The notes beneath the pieces were generated by a model, which saw only the letters and a program-made list of their open reading frames with translations, was not told the DNA's origin and searched no databases. DNA of 64,000 nt from Panaeolus papilionaceus. Lineage: Eukaryota; Basidiomycota; Agaricomycetes; Agaricales. The DNA is taken from contig JADNRZ010000026.1 in the NCBI GenBank assembly GCA_015501605.1, positions 248,001 to 312,000 on the forward strand, written 5' to 3'. Below are positions 1-13,813 of this stretch, piece after piece. The position numbers were made by a program, and so were the translations under genes. How positions within the stretch are numbered: the first letter of the stretch is position 1; the number at the start of each line of letters is the position of its first letter.

Positions 1-1683
1 TTTAGGTGCCGCTGTCAGCGTCGCCTTTTCGCGATGAATAGGCCCCGCAAAATACCGCAAAAAAATTGTTCACGACTGGGTAAGTTCATGGAATCTAGTT
101 ATCAGTTTGATAGTTGCGGCTCACATGAATTCATTAGAGCCGTAGTGGCGTCAGGAGTAGTGCAGATGTTCCTATGTTACGCTCCCAGCCAAATCCAGCC
201 CTTGGCACTCTTATCGCCTTAGCGCTATTCTGCTGCTAATATTCGTACATCTGAATTATTTCAAAGCAAAATGCTGGCAATACACCTATTTTGGTGTCGT
301 CGGTGGTTATTTACCACATCCAAGTCTAAATTTGGCGCTCAGTCGCACAAAAACATCCATCCTCGGATATCCACCTCCACCCTCCATGCTGAGACTAGGC
401 CAAAGCTCAAGCAACGTGTGTCATATGTCCCGCCGGATTAGGCCAGTTGGCGAAATGATTTGAAGGATGTCTGCGATCTGATAAGGACACAGTAACGCAT
501 CCGTGTGCCCGAGCTCCAAGTGATGGCGCTGGCAGACCAGAGAAGATCAGCTTCCCAAACTCCAGTGATGGGCCCTAGTTTTTTTAGCACCCATTTCAGG
601 ATGCAAAACCTTCTACGCCACAAACCCTGTAAGCTGTGTTTATCTATGCAGTGAAACTGATATTAACTGTCGCTTTGTCTCAAATTTGATTATATTGCCT
701 GAAAAGCTTACATGACTTGTAGTATGGATTGTGGATCTAATCTACGCGCACATAGTACGTCGTCTCAGTATCTTCTCTTAGAATTAACCTTTTCTGAGCC
801 GACTCCAACAGCTTTGCTCCGTACTGTGTCGTCATTTGACTTTCATGAATGACCCCGGCAACAGAACAAAGCGGGTCAGAACAATATTTTAGGAATGTTT
901 TGAAAGACAGGAAAATCATCATCTCCGCGGACATGAATAATATCCCGTATCACCAATCCGAACCTGATCACGCCGACCCCACCCGTATAGCAAAGTACTG
1001 AATTCCCTCATGCCCCATGTCGCATCCTCGTCGAACCTGCCTTGGCACCAACACCTTCCAGGCTAATTCTAGCACTCGGCATCTTGTTCCACTGAGCTCG
1101 CCTCTAGTAAGTTTCCCTCCCGCTCTGATCGCCACTTCTCGAGAATTCACCGTAGATAGAATTCCAGTCTATTCCTAGACCCTGTGTCATCCTTGGCAAC
1201 ACGCATGTCCATGTTTTCCTCGGGGCGTCTAATTCCTTTATTCCCAACTCCCCAGTTTGATACTGTTTTTGGCTTGGAATCTGGTGGCCGGTCCCGAAGC
1301 ATAATTGGACCTATCTCAAGATTGGTCGTTTCGTCCGGGTCGCCCTGGCATGAGGTCCTTTCGAACCGCAGCTTGTCGTTATCGCTCCCCTTTTTTCGAC
1401 ATCTTTCATGCAAGTCGGCAGACTCCGTGCTTTGATACTCATGCATAGTACCAACCTTACGGGGCTGACGGAATCCTAACGAAACCTGGCCCACTTCATC
1501 CATCTCACCAGATCGGGGAACACTTATAAAATGAAGAACCGTCAATGGATTGATCCCTCCAACGCTTTTTGTTCCCCGCTGTATTTTTTCTTGTTCTTTC
1601 GATTTGGGTACGCTGCGTTTTTTGCTCGGTTATTTCATTGATTCACTCCTAAATATGTTTGCTTTTCAGATATTCTGCCCCTT
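1..1683. other. Unassigned upstream region
   Basis: No coding unit could be supported. A 132-codon open frame on the minus strand (1147-1545) and an 83-codon frame on plus (1184-1435) overlap each other and show no recognised motif or splice context. The last part must contain the promoter of the F-box gene. Confidence 0.3.
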
Positions 1684-2990
1684 ATGTTCAACCACTCTCA
1701 AGGACTACGCCTTCCCCCTGAAGTTCTACGTCACATCTTAGAGCACATCGCATGGACAAACGTTAGAACTGCAACAGTGCTATCACTGCTGTGTAAGACT
1801 GTCAACCATTGGTAAGTATTTGATTTTGCCATCAACCACGATAATTAACTGATGTGGTGTCGTCAGGGTTGACGCCATCATCTACACCAACGTCCACCTC
1901 TACGCTCCAAGAACTGGCCAACTCTTCCTCCGCACTATTAACACCTCACAAACCAAAAATGCCTCATTCTTCGCCATGAGAGTAAAATCTCTCTATATTT
2001 GTTCTGGCATGCATCCGCGGGATGTCCTACAGATACTATCCGCTTGCTACGGTGCCGATGAGCTCACTTACTGGGAAGCACCTTCTCCGAGGAATACTCA
2101 ACACAAATTTCTCCCTGGTTCTCCTCAAATATCTGCCAATGACAATCGCACTCGTTCCCTCTCCCCTATATTTTTGCCATGCAACGGCGACTTTCAAGGT
2201 CACCGCTACGAGTCATTTGATGCACCTTCCCCTGTACCACAGCTAAGCTCGCCAGGTCGTCATCTTCTATCCCCTCGCAAAGTTTCTCTCCTCTTGAACG
2301 ATTACCATTTTGGCCCATTCAAACCATACTTCAATCAACCCTTCTTCTCCTCGGTGACCCACCTCTCCATCGCTAATGAATGGCAAGACTGGACATCGTG
2401 GGGTGGGATTTCAAGCCTGACCATGCCCTCTCTCACTCACTTAAAAGTGGACCTTAGCGTGGGCGACGCACCGCATGACGTACGCCATAAAGAGTGGATG
2501 AACACAATCACCACTAATCCCGATCTCGCACGGTGCAACGTTGACGAACTCGACGCTAGGCAGTGTCCTTGGATCACCAAGATGAACGCCGCGGCAAACG
2601 CACTGAGCCGTATCCTGAACGACACCATGCACTCGCTCAAGGTCGTCGTTCTTGTGCTTAGGCACGACCCTAACCCCGCGCGTACGGCAAAGATGATTTC
2701 GAGATTAGCGCATTCGAAGATCTATGGCGAGGTGTTTGACCTGAGTTATGACCCCGTGACACCCACGGGCTTTGATCCTCGTTTGGTGTTCGCTTGGGAG
2801 CGACAACCTTTCAGATATTCGCATGCGCATAGCGAACACGAAAGGATGATCTGGAGATCTGCAGAGGCAGTTGTCAAAGGACAACGAGCACTATCCGGTA
2901 TGTTTATTCTAATTTTAATCTCGCTTTACGGTTTACTTATTTTGACGACTTACAGGCTATACAGTGATGAACTGCGATTTCCTTATCTGA
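1684..2990 (+). CDS. F-box domain protein
   Basis: Predicted substrate adaptor of an SCF-type ubiquitin ligase. Three exons (1684-1811, 1867-2897, 2956-2990) give 397 codons plus stop; both introns have GTAAGT/GTATGT donors and CAG acceptors, and exon lengths sum to a multiple of three. Residues 8-44 form an F-box: LRLPPEVLRHILEH, then a hydrophobic stretch ending in LLCKTVNHWV. The rest resembles the leucine-poor C-terminal half of the large Agaricomycete F-box families, with no clear repeat. The ATG was chosen because it places the F-box directly at the N-terminus, as is usual. It converges on the SET gene, about 260 bp separating the stops. Substrate unknown. Confidence 0.72.
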
Positions 2991-3249
2991 GCGCTAAGAT
3001 CACTTGATCATCGCGGCGCACAAAACGTTTTTGTGTACATAAATACAGACTTTATTACATGACATTGTAAAATATACATCAGGGACGCTAGGGAGCCTTT
3101 ACGATACAAACGACAGCGAGAGACTAGGAGCACATACAATACATAATAGTGATGCATAAGAATACAAACCTTGAAATTAATCTACATCCATCCATCTCAA
3201 ACTTTAAAGAACCTCGACCCCGTATCAAAACCATTAACGTGCCCCATCT

Positions 3250-5534
3250 TCAGAAGCCCTCGAGGTTAGAGAATCTTCTACGATCAGCCGTCGCAGACCC
3301 ATCTCTCCCATCTTCTGCTGCCTTCCTCAGGCCCCAAACAGGGAACGAAGCAGGGTTACTCAGCCACTTGCTAAACGCCACCCGATCAGCTCGCATTTCA
3401 TATCGCGTGCTCTTCTCCCTCGCCTCATCCGCACGCCTTGTCCACTCCCTAAACCTCGCCACGTCCTCGAGTGCGCCATAGCACATAGAAAGCCCATCAA
3501 TATGACGACCAACATCGCGAGCGGAGTGACTCTTTTGTCCGACATCCAGAATCTCAAGACCTTCGCGAGCGATGAGATGAAGTGCATGGAGGTGTGCCTT
3601 GGGAAGGAGGTCGGCCGGGATGGACAGGTCAGAAGCCCATTGAGAGAACGTGGGGGACGACGGATGAGGAGTTCTTCCTCTTCCTCTGAATCGCTGGCAT
3701 CCCCATTAACAGAGGCAACAGACATTTGAGAAGCAGAGCCCAAAGTGGAAGGGGGACCCCAGAAATTGGTGAGGATGGTGCGGGCGAGGTCGGCGCGGAC
3801 GATGTCTTCCTCGGGACGCGTGCAGAAAGAGCAACAACACTCAAATCCGTAGGTCCTGCGGAGAGCAGCTGCCCGGGGACCGCTAGGAAGTTCGGAGGGG
3901 ACATACGGGATGCAGATCTCTTCATCGGGTTGAATGGGACGAACAGCTGTGATAATTAATGCGAACAACTCCGCATCCCACTCGTAGCGAGCGTTAGGGC
4001 CACAGCTGGAGACAATCAAGTCAGTAAAAATGAGTGACAGTTAGAAGAAGTGACAAAAGACAAACCTGTGGTTGAAGCGAGTACCGTTGATGAACAAGGC
4101 CCTGTGAGCGCTCAACTCTGCATTGTCGTCATCGGGGGAAGCCAGTTGTATAGCGAGTGAATTAAGCCTCATGATCGCTTCGTACACACCTCGACCAAGG
4201 TTGGGACGATGATTGCAGTCGACATCAGTGGGGAGGGCCATCACCTCATGATAAGACCCCTCGGAGAGTCTCCCAAAAATATCAGCATATAATTCATCCA
4301 AGGGAACCTTCAAACCGATGACATAGGGGGTGACCACAGCAGGATGCTCGACGAGGATACGCTCACCAATGTCAATGTGAGCAGTCGCGAACATGCCGAG
4401 ACCTTTCCCTTTGGCCTTGGCAAGCTCGAACTTGGGAGTGAATTGCGGTTTTTCGTTCTTGAGAGCCAGGTGTGAATCAGAGGTGGCCTGAGGCCCGAGC
4501 CCATCAATACCCACAAGGCCAAGGAGAGGCTCAGAAGGGAGCATGGCGTTGACATAAGAGTCAAGCATCGTCACGGACCGATGCGGGCCGCCGCCAAAAC
4601 GGTGCGACCGGATAACATAGCTCCGGTTCCGGATGTGCCTCGCAAAGTCGAAGTCGGGGATGCCTAACTCAAAGTGGACTTTCCTATTGATCTCCTGGCA
4701 AGCTTCCTTAGAGAACGCGCCAGCAGACGCGGAAGTGTGGGTGTAGGTGTCATCTGAAGGAACAGGGGCACGCTGAGGGGGCTCGCCGTTGTAGCCACGA
4801 GAACCTTTGACGCGAGGTGGGCTACGAGGAACTTTGATGGGCGTATGAGTCGGTATGACGCCCGTCTTGTCTAAGCCCTCTGGTTGGACGATTGAGAAGC
4901 GGCGTTTACGAGGTGAAGGTAATTCTTGACCCCCCACAAATGGATCAGGTGACGTGTAAACTTGCTGTACGATCAAAGGGGGAGACACGATGGAGAAGCG
5001 TCTCTTACGAGAGGGGCTGGGGTGAGGTGCAGGAATATTATCATAGCCAGGTGGCGAGACAGGAATGGAAATTGGCTGGACATGTCCACCTGGGGAAGCG
5101 CGAATAGGAGGGCAACGGACGTGTTGATGAGTAAAGGGGTCCGCGTACTTTGAGTCGTGTTGAACGTGCCGCTTGTCAGTAAAAGAATCTTCATCGTGTG
5201 CATTGACTGCAGAGCCGTGGTCGTGACCATGTTGATGGTGATGACGGTGAGCAGGTGCAGCAGCATGCTTCGTACCAACGGAGGAGAGAACAATTTCCTC
5301 ATCTTCGGCGACAAAAGCAACGGACTTTCTTTTCCTTCGGGCCGTCGACTTTTCCAATCCATAATCGCGTGCAGCCGGGGTATGAATATCGATTCCATAG
5401 TCGACAAGAGTAGAACTGCAATCGGAGCTGATGGTCGAGCTACGTTTATCGTAGGGATGTAACGAGGGTTGATGGGTGTGGTGGGGATTGGAGGGGGATT
5501 GGGGCATATAAGCAACAGACTGTCTAGCAGGCAT
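3250..5534 (-). CDS. SET-domain protein, frame broken by one base
   Basis: Probable protein-lysine methyltransferase of the SMYD/SET-like type common in basidiomycetes. Exon 1 is 5534-4066 and exon 2 starts at 4005; the intron junction creates the diagnostic NHSCGPN motif (about residues 488-494). The SET domain opens at GKGLGMFAT (376-384); the post-SET part has cysteines in GFECCCSFC. The first 300 residues are low-complexity, His/Pro-rich, with two near-identical basic segments, SRKRRFSIV and PRKRRFSIV (175-183, 208-216), which may be nuclear localisation signals. After the acidic linker the frame shifts by one at a run of five G (C on the coding strand) at 3652-3656. Beyond it a coherent C-terminal frame runs to the TGA at 3250. 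One more C would restore continuity, so this is either a recent lesion or a base-call error. Confidence 0.75.
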
Positions 5535-6950
5535 CGTCGGAAGATGGAAAGATAGGAGGCGAACAAGTTGGTATTACTGAGTAGAATGGGTATAAATGAG
5601 TTGCCGCGTGATAGTGCACTGCACTGGTATAGAAGTGTGAGAGGTATAGGGATAGAGTGAAGTGGGGCCTTCCCTGGACGTCCGTCTGCTTTTAAACAGA
5701 GCCAACAATGTCCATGAGCACGAGGACCCAAACAATTTCGATCTACTGATACGGCAAGAAATGGAGGGCCCCAGTGAGTCAAAATCAAAGAGAGACGCGA
5801 AAAGCATTGAATAGGCCTCCCAAAACGAGGTCGTGAACAATGAATCAAAACGACGTGTCTGAGGCCCAACCCAACACTATGAGAAATTTCAACAAGCACA
5901 TTGTGTTTAGCACGAGGACGATGTATCTCAGCAATGATAGACAGTGGGCTAAGCGGCAGACATTGTTCGGTGTCAATGTAAAGGGGTATGAGGCTTATAA
6001 TCGTAGCATGCCTCTGACAAAGGGCGATCGTCGCGAGGAGTCGGTTTCCAAGTGTATGGCGAGCAAACAAGCTTCGTCCGTTTGTCCAGCTTGTCGGCAC
6101 TAGCAGGAAGGCCCAGTTTACACATTTAGCATTCGGGTTTCCCCTTGTCCGTCTAAAAGTTCAACTGGGAAGGATTGCAAAAAGCCAGTCATCCTAGACC
6201 CAGCAATGCGCAGTCGCATTGTTCCGTGCAAATTCGCATTGTCCCGGTAAAATTGTATGAAGAGCACGCTGCCTCTGTAATATGATGAAACATATCGCCA
6301 TTGTCGAGAGGAAAGGCACCATTGAGAAAGAGTGAAAAGCTTTTCGTATATCCTCCAGTCCCAGTTTGATCAACAGCGGACAGAGATAGCAAGGACGCCA
6401 GCTTTCGTAGATGTACTCAGCATGACGCTGCGATGGACAAGTGCATGTTATAAGGATGCTAAGAGGACATAATAGCAGCGATGAAGACGTAAACATGATG
6501 ATTACCAGCACTGAGATAGCAGGGGAACGATATTGGGAATCCATTCTTCGTGGCGGACATGGTGAAAACTGTGCAGGGGCCATAGCTTCCAAAAACAGAG
6601 AAATTCACACGGTTGCTAAGCCCATCACTTACCAGCTGTTTCCTGAAACTGTTTGACCACCCGCCTCCAGTGGACCTCGTCATGGCGTTATAAGGATTGA
6701 AGGGATTTTCGCCCATTTCGTTGGCCTGACAGACATAGGTAAGCATAAATTACCACACTACTCCTAAGCGCAATGTTAATCATGTTGCGTGCATCTCCCA
6801 AAGCACCAGTCTTTCACCTACCTACCCTCAATCAGGCGATATACTGCTTCCGTATTCAGGTATTCACTTGCTTTGATTGTCTCTCTGAAAGATTTTGTGT
6901 CTTAACGTTCTCGCAGTCATCAGATGCCTCCGAAAGAGACACAGTGCCAT
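5535..6950. other. Intergenic; possible unrecognised spliced gene on minus
   Basis: The first part is the upstream region of the SET gene. Between about 6746 and 6189 the minus strand has several short open frames separated by plausible GT-AG introns (GTAAGT near 6633, GTAATC near 6508, with CAG acceptors). A small multi-exon gene is possible, but no reading was found that keeps one frame through all exons and no family was recognised. Confidence 0.25.
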
Positions 6951-9809
6951 GACATCCACCATGGTTAATAACAGTGCTGCGATGACTTCGCTATTCAGTG
7001 GTGATAAAACAATTGATTAATGGTGGATATTTCACCCAAATCAATCAAGCGCCCCCACTCAACTATGGTACGAGGGCACTGAATCAACAGCACCTTGGAT
7101 TCAGACCAGCCAAAAATTAAATGGTTGAATGGTGCTGCGGGAGCGGGGAAATCATCTATCGCGCAGACTGTAACCGTGTGCTGCGCCAAAGAAGGTACTT
7201 TGGGTGCACGCTTCTTCATTAAGCGCCTGGAAGGTCGTCACGGCATTGCCAAGCATCTTGTCGCCACTCTCACTCATAAGTTGTGCGAGACCATTCCAGG
7301 AGCGGGTTCCCTCATTGAGGCAGCGGTCGACAGTGACCCAACATTCCTCTCCTGTTCACTTCCTACCCAATTCACCAAGCTCATCATAAAGCCTCTGAAC
7401 GCCATTGTATTGGACCCAATTAAGCCTGTTTTAATTGTTATTGATGGCTTGGACGAATGTGATGATCCAAAAATTCAAGCCCATATCATTCACCTTCTCG
7501 CGGAGATTTGTCGCGATTTCCCCTCCATCCCCTTTCGATTCCTTGTCGCTAGCGGACCGGAATACCACATCAGATCGGCATTTTCGTCACTCGCTTCACC
7601 ATCGCCCTTTTCTGAACGCAACCTGCAGCATAGGTCATTCAACGCAGACAAAGACACCCGACTGTATTTGGACGCAACGATTGAAATAATTCGTACCAAG
7701 TAGAGATTTTCTGTAGGCTGGCCAACTGTCAGCGACCTTCAACGCATTGCACAACTTTCTTCAGGGCAGTTCATATTCTCTTCCGCCATTGTCTCGCATG
7801 TCGACTCTGACGACCATCGTCCAGACGTCCGACTACGTGACACCCTTCACCTGGTTCCTTATTCCGCTGAAGAAAACCCTTTTGCCTCACATCATGCTCT
7901 CTACACACACATTTTTGTTGGCGTGCCACAGCACCTCCTTTCCAACGCACAGGCTGTGCTACCAATATTTCTAAATCCAATTATCGAGTCACGCTGGACC
8001 CACTCCGAAAATTCCCATAAATCCTTCAATATACGTACTTGTCGGTCGTGTGGCAAGGACCAGAAACATGCCAGGGATACGGACAACCATATAGAAAGAA
8101 TTTTGGGGCTGGCAGAAGGCGATGCGGAAGTTTGTCTCCGTCATTTGTCGTCCCTCATCAGCTGCTCATACGAGCCGCATATGCGAAGAAGACGCATTAG
8201 AATCCTTCATGCCTCACTTGGGGATTTTTTGGGTTCCAAAAAGCGAGCGGGCCCATTCTTTTTAGGCAACCATTACACACAGGTACAAGCTCATGTTGGA
8301 AGATTGCTTCGCGCTTCCCTTCGTCCTTTCTTGCGAGGTATTTACTAGTCTCTCGCATTCTTCGATTTATTTTAATTTTAACCTATGTCTTTATTGATAG
8401 CTGGCATAGCTGCCGACGACATTCTCGACGCACACTTCCACCCTTTGGAGTGTGCGTGTTCGACGAATGTAGAGATGCTCAGGGCGAACTTGTTAGGTGT
8501 GCATAGCCTGGAAGTCCCTTTCGCTACGGACGACTCTCTTCTTCCCCAGTCAGACATTTGGTTTCTTAGCCAAATTGATTATGAAAGGATATTCAACGAC
8601 AACCGTTCACTTCACCAGGATTGTCGTTTGATATACGCTAGCTCTGTCTTTCACTTGTTGCGATATCAGAGCGTAGGGATTTCTCAACTTCGCTTTTCTT
8701 TTACATTCTCATCCTTTAAAAGCCAGATGGCAGCTCCAAGGATATGCAGGCTATTATGTCGACACTAAGCAACTGCTTGAGACGCCACCTTCTTTCTAGC
8801 TGCCACCCTATTTTGAGTGGTGATTACCAACCTGCGGATATTCTCCAACTTTTTTTGCACATTCAAGCTACCAGTCTCTGCTCATTATACAACATACCCG
8901 CATAGTGGGTTCCTGACAGGGCTCCGCATATCAAGGTCGTGTCGGCATCAGGTGACCCACTGTTGGTAGAGCGCTGGCTGTATACTCCTTCTGACACAGT
9001 TCCATACGGCGCCGCTGCCATTCTGGAATGCGCCTAAGGCATACCTGAACAAGATTCGTCATGGAGTCTGACCGTAGCTGTTCCCAAGTATCAGGCCAAA
9101 TTAATTGCCCTACTTTTTCAACTATTTCACTACATCATTTTTCGAAGCTCGCTTCCGATACAGAAAAAGTACGTCTACCGTTTATCTATTCTGGGATACA
9201 AGTTGATCTGCGATTATTGTCACGGACAGCCCTCTTCTCGACGTACTCGCCGCTTATAGTGCTTGGATGCACCAGGGACTGCACACAGTTCTTCAAAATG
9301 CGGCTTTCTCGCAGGAGGTGATGCTGTTGGTACGGGTGATACAACACAGTAACGAGGTTAAATTCAATCAATCTCCTGCCTCTGCGGAAATAGCCTCTTC
9401 GATGGAAGACTAGCTGTTGGTAGGTTTGGTCAACTTGACACGTACCAACGATTTAACCCTGACATTAACACCTAAGCAGCGATATAAATATTGCGACGAG
9501 AACTGTCCGAAAGCCCGACACGACACCCTCGTCGAACAAATCGACCGCGCATGGAAAGACTGGAACAAGGAGCTCCAACAACACCGTCCATACTGTACGC
9601 GAGTCATCATCCCCCCTCTCAAAGCGCTCTTCTACATCACCCAGCTCCTCATCTTCACTTCTCTACTACGGGATTTCATGCACATCCCCGCCGTGTACCA
9701 TATCATCATCGATTCTGATACGGTCGTTTACGATCTCACCCGCCATTGGATACCCATTCTGAACTTTATTATTATTACACAAGGAGGAGTTGGACATCGG
9801 TACATATAA
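6951..9809 (+). pseudogene. NACHT (NLR-like) pseudogene, copy A
   Basis: Same family as genes B-F in this window. The first-exon motif is visible at 6951-7060 (TSLFSGDKT then NGGYFTQINQ) but a one-base change breaks its frame. Intron 1 and the first part of exon 2 are deleted, so the motif runs almost directly into SDQPKIKWLNGAAGAGKSS (Walker A, about 7125). Walker B IDGLDECDD and FRFLVAS follow. An in-frame TAG at 7701 interrupts a frame that otherwise continues to about 8340 with clear homology. Exon 3 starts near 8398. The middle is badly decayed between 8770 and 9400. The last exon (about 9477-9809) is still open: KYCDENCPKARHDTLVEQ and two hydrophobic helices. Dead by several independent lesions. 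Confidence 0.8.
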
Positions 9810-10023
9810 CCCCGATATATGATGATGTGTGCAGTATATCATACTAATAATGGCATTCATACTTATCTTAGTTTTTGGGTTGTATCTTCTCGCCAGCCAC
9901 CTGTTTCACAGCCTTGCAATTGTCTCCACGGTAATGCAGTGCAGAGTGGTGTTAAGCCCCTAGGAGACGTACAATGACACGCACACACTTCCTTTTCAAC
10001 CATTCACATCACTAGCACACAAA

Positions 10024-13000
10024 ATGACAACCCATCCTCCCCTACTCCGCAGCGACAGAACAATCATAAACGGCGGTACCTTCACTCACATTACACAGGT
10101 GTCGCATACCAGTCAAGGTATGAGATTCAATTTCTAGGTCCTCCTACCGCAATCACTTTCATTAAGTTATAAAAGCCAGGGATCGTTTAGCTAGTGCCAT
10201 TGCAGCTGGGGCCAGACACGATTCAGCAGAACGTTATGACGTACCAAAGTGCCACCCCAACACACGGGTGGCTGTTATCGAGAACATCATGGCATGGGCT
10301 AGCAGGAGAACAGGCCCTGGAGTGCCGATGATAAAATGGCTGAGCGGGGCAGCTGGTGCTGGGAAGTCTACAATCGTTCAGACCGTAGCAGTGGATTGTG
10401 CAAAGGGAGGCAAATTGGGTGGTAGTTTCTTCTTCAAACGTTTGGACCCAGAACGGGGCAATGCTGAATACCTTATTTCTACCCTGGTTTATCAGCTATG
10501 GGAGGTGATTCTAGGGGCAAGAGGCTACATTGACAGCGCCATCGAGTCTGATCCCGCATTTCTCACTCGGTCCTTTGAAGCACAGTTGACGAGGCTCATC
10601 ATTGAACCCCTTTCCGCACTCGCAGAAGTACCCACCGAGCCTTTTCTTATAGCCATTGACGGTCTCGATGAGTGTGCTGACCCCAGAGTTCAAAGCCACA
10701 TTATCAGTGTCATTGCTGACACATGCCGCAATCATCCTTCCCTCCCCATTCGTTTTCTCTTGGCCAGCAGGCCAGAATATCATATCCATTCGTTATTCCG
10801 TCAATTGAAAAATGATTCCCTGGCGACAGAGCTCAGCTTACAGGATGCGTCCCTCAATGCTTCTGCCGACATACGACTTTTTCTCGACGCAAAGTTCGAA
10901 CTCATTAGAGCGAAGCGAGATATCGCATCAGGATGGCCAACACCCTCTCAACTGGATCGAATCGTTGCTCTTTCCTCAGAGCAGTTCATCTTCTCCTCTA
11001 CAGTCGTGGCTCACGTCGATTCCGACCATCACCATCCGCAGGATCGATTAGACGCAATCTTGGTCGGCACGCAAAGCGCGACCTCAGAACATCCGCTTGC
11101 AGCGCTAGACATGTTATACCTTCACATATTCTCCAGCATACCAGAGCATCACTTGTCCCGAGCGATGCTCGTTCTGTCCATATTAATGCATGGCGTGAGG
11201 TGGATGGAATTGGAACCCATAGCATCCACAATTGAAGCAAAATTTGACTTCAAACCCGGCGATGTGGAGTTTTGTTTGCGGCCTCTGGCTTCCCTCATTG
11301 TTCTAACGAAGGACCAAAATTATGACACTGTTATTCGCATTGCCCATGCTTCTCTGGCCGACTTCATAAATTCGCAGCACCGCGCAGGAACCTTTTATTT
11401 GCCCAGGCCCCAGAAGTTGGAGTTTATCGTAGATGGCCTATCTAAGGCAGCGCTCAAACCCTGCTTACAAGGTAATGCTCCATATATATATTTCCAAACT
11501 GATTTTATAATGATCCTATACTGCACAGAGAGCGGGACTGTTGGTTTTGGGGACGATTCTGAATTGTCCGACTTCGAACAGTTTGGCCAAAAGCAGATGG
11601 GGGAAATTGTCTATTACCTGAAACAACTTGAGCATGAGCATTCGTTCATTACAGACACATTTCCACCAGATGAAGAAGTCATAAACCCCAATATGTGTTT
11701 TTTTACAGTGCTCCACATGGTAGATTTCGACGCAATCTTCGACCAAAGCAGTCACTTCAGCGCTACGTACCGCTTTGTTTGCATTTCTTTCATAACAGAG
11801 CTTCTTCGTATGTGCAAATTGGTATGTACATATTCTTTACCGGAGTACAATTGCATATATGATGACGAACTATTCATACTACATAGGGTACTGATTACGA
11901 TCTAGTAGCCTCGCGACTCGGTGATCATCTAAACCAGCACATTCTATATGCCTATTCTCCGATGGACGATGCCCTAACATGGGACAGCCCACCATCAATT
12001 GTCGACATATCTCAGCTTCTGCTCTATATCTACCCCAGTGCCGAATTTATACAACGTCTTTTATCAGACGCAGCCCTTGCGGAGAGGTTGGGTGAATGTG
12101 CTGTCAACGTTGACAGAATCTCGATGCTCGATTGGCGGGGTGACCCGTTATTCCTTTCACGCCTTCTCAACTTCTCAGCAATCTCACAGGACTTCGATTC
12201 TGATGAGAACTATTTTCAACGCTTAAAACAATACCGAGGTATGATCAAAGACCTTATCCAGAGCATGCCCGCGAAAAACTCTCCATGGAAAATCGACCAT
12301 CCTTTGTACTATTCAAAGTTGATACTCCTGCTGCTCTGTATATTTAATCCTCATTTCAGAAAAAAGACTAATTTGTGCGTTTTCTTGAAATCCTATTCGT
12401 ATTTCTTTCCTCAAATCCTTCTCTCCAGGTTCGAGATACATCACAAATTTACCTTCACGACGCTCATAGAGTAAGTGGGTCTAATCTTACTAACATGTGT
12501 TATAACGTTAAAAAAATACAGCATCTCCCCTATGCCTGTCGAACCGGACCTCGAGCTAGTGCCCGCCTTTCCTGACAATATCTATGTTTTGATCGCCGAG
12601 TGGGGCACTCATTTTGGCGGCGTTCCATCTCTTCTCAACAAAGCCGCCTATGCTCCAGAAATTATGAAAGAGCTCGAGACAATTCGAAACTTCAGTTTGT
12701 TTCAACATCGGTACATAAAGCGCCCACTGAGCCCGGGTGCGCTCGAGGTCCGGGATGCGATTGACGACTACCTTTCTGTGTGTTTTCTCTATTTTTCATG
12801 GTGCTTGCAACTGTGGTCTTACATGCACTAATCTCATCTTTTGCAACAGCGTCATTAATACTGCAATGAGACATGTAAAGAAGCGCGCCACGACGCGTTA
12901 CGAGAGAAATTCTTACACAGATGGAGAGATTGGAAGGAAGATTCAGCCACCGACGGCGCCTACTCAGCTTCCATCCGAGTTACCCAGCCATTGTTCTCTG

Positions 13001-13197
13001 TCATATTACTCTCAACTTCTCTGATCAAATCCGCCAGTATAATATTCCACGCCTTCACACACCCATCCGCCTACCTCTACTTCTCCAACCCTACTCTCGC
13101 TTTACACGAGCTTACTCGTCATCTTCTTCACGTTCTCATCTTTATTCTCGTTATTCGCACTTACTGCACCCTTCGTTTTCTTCATGGATACCTGTAA
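10024..13197 (+). CDS. NACHT-domain NLR-like NTPase, copy B
   Basis: STAND-type NTPase of the fungal NLR-like class. Exons: 10024-10117, 10176-11471, 11529-11821, 11887-12374, 12429-12470, 12522-12777, then 12850 or 12871 to 13197; the first six sum to 823 codons. Residues about 9-25 hold the family first-exon motif in the form RSDRTIINGGTFTHITQ. Exon 2 has KCHPNTR, Walker A GAAGAGKST, Walker B IDGLDECAD and FRFLLASRPE. No WD40, ankyrin or TPR repeats follow, only a helical region. In the last exon the usual acceptor (CAG, 12849) puts an in-frame TAA at 12856 where other copies have Lys. An alternative AG at 12870 skips the stop in frame and restores the hydrophobic C-terminus. So the product ends at 825 residues or continues to 13197. 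Confidence 0.8.
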
Positions 13198-13813
13198 TGG
13201 TCCTCGAGATTATGTAGAGTATATACGGCGTCGTATATCATTACTTCTTCACTTGAGTATTATGATTTTTCCCTCGAGCGTCCCTGGAAGTTATTGTAGG
13301 AATGAGGTAAAAGTGATTCGATCACATGAATACCTCGAATATCTTCTGTTTAATACATGACTGGGAATTATTGGTATTCCACCGGAACGCCTAACGTGTC
13401 ATCTCGAATCCGGCAGCATGGCTGCTCATGAACCTATCCTAGACCCATGTAACCTATACCTAAGTAAACTCTATATATTGATATTCCTGGCGACTATTGC
13501 ATAGCCACCCAAATTTGCAGGTTATTGTATTCTCTGACTTATTAGCGGCCTTCAGGTAATTCGGAGGCTATGCAGATCTGGAAGATCACATCTCAAAATG
13601 CGAGGTGAGAAACAAGGACAACGACCCTCCCTGCAATTTCCGTAGTTGTTTCTACTCCACCACGACTACCAACATTTTCTGCTCGATCTGAGGATATCAT
13701 CTTGCTCTGGCACCTATTTTCTTGGTCAGGCTCTTGTATTATGCTAGGTAACGAATGCTAACGACTCGGACTTGTATTGAATATAGCCCGAGAGGAAGAC
13801 ACATTTCACAACC
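13198..13813. other. Intergenic, nothing recognised
   Basis: About 600 bp downstream of copy B without a supported reading frame or repeat. It presumably holds the terminator of B. Confidence 0.3.

Noticed and set aside
1147..1545. 132-codon frame on minus upstream of the F-box gene
   Set aside because: No motif, no splice context, and an overlapping frame on plus; not enough to call a gene.
4973..6100. 375-codon open frame on minus
   Set aside because: It overlaps the SET gene in another frame, shows no domain and has low-complexity composition; a shadow frame.
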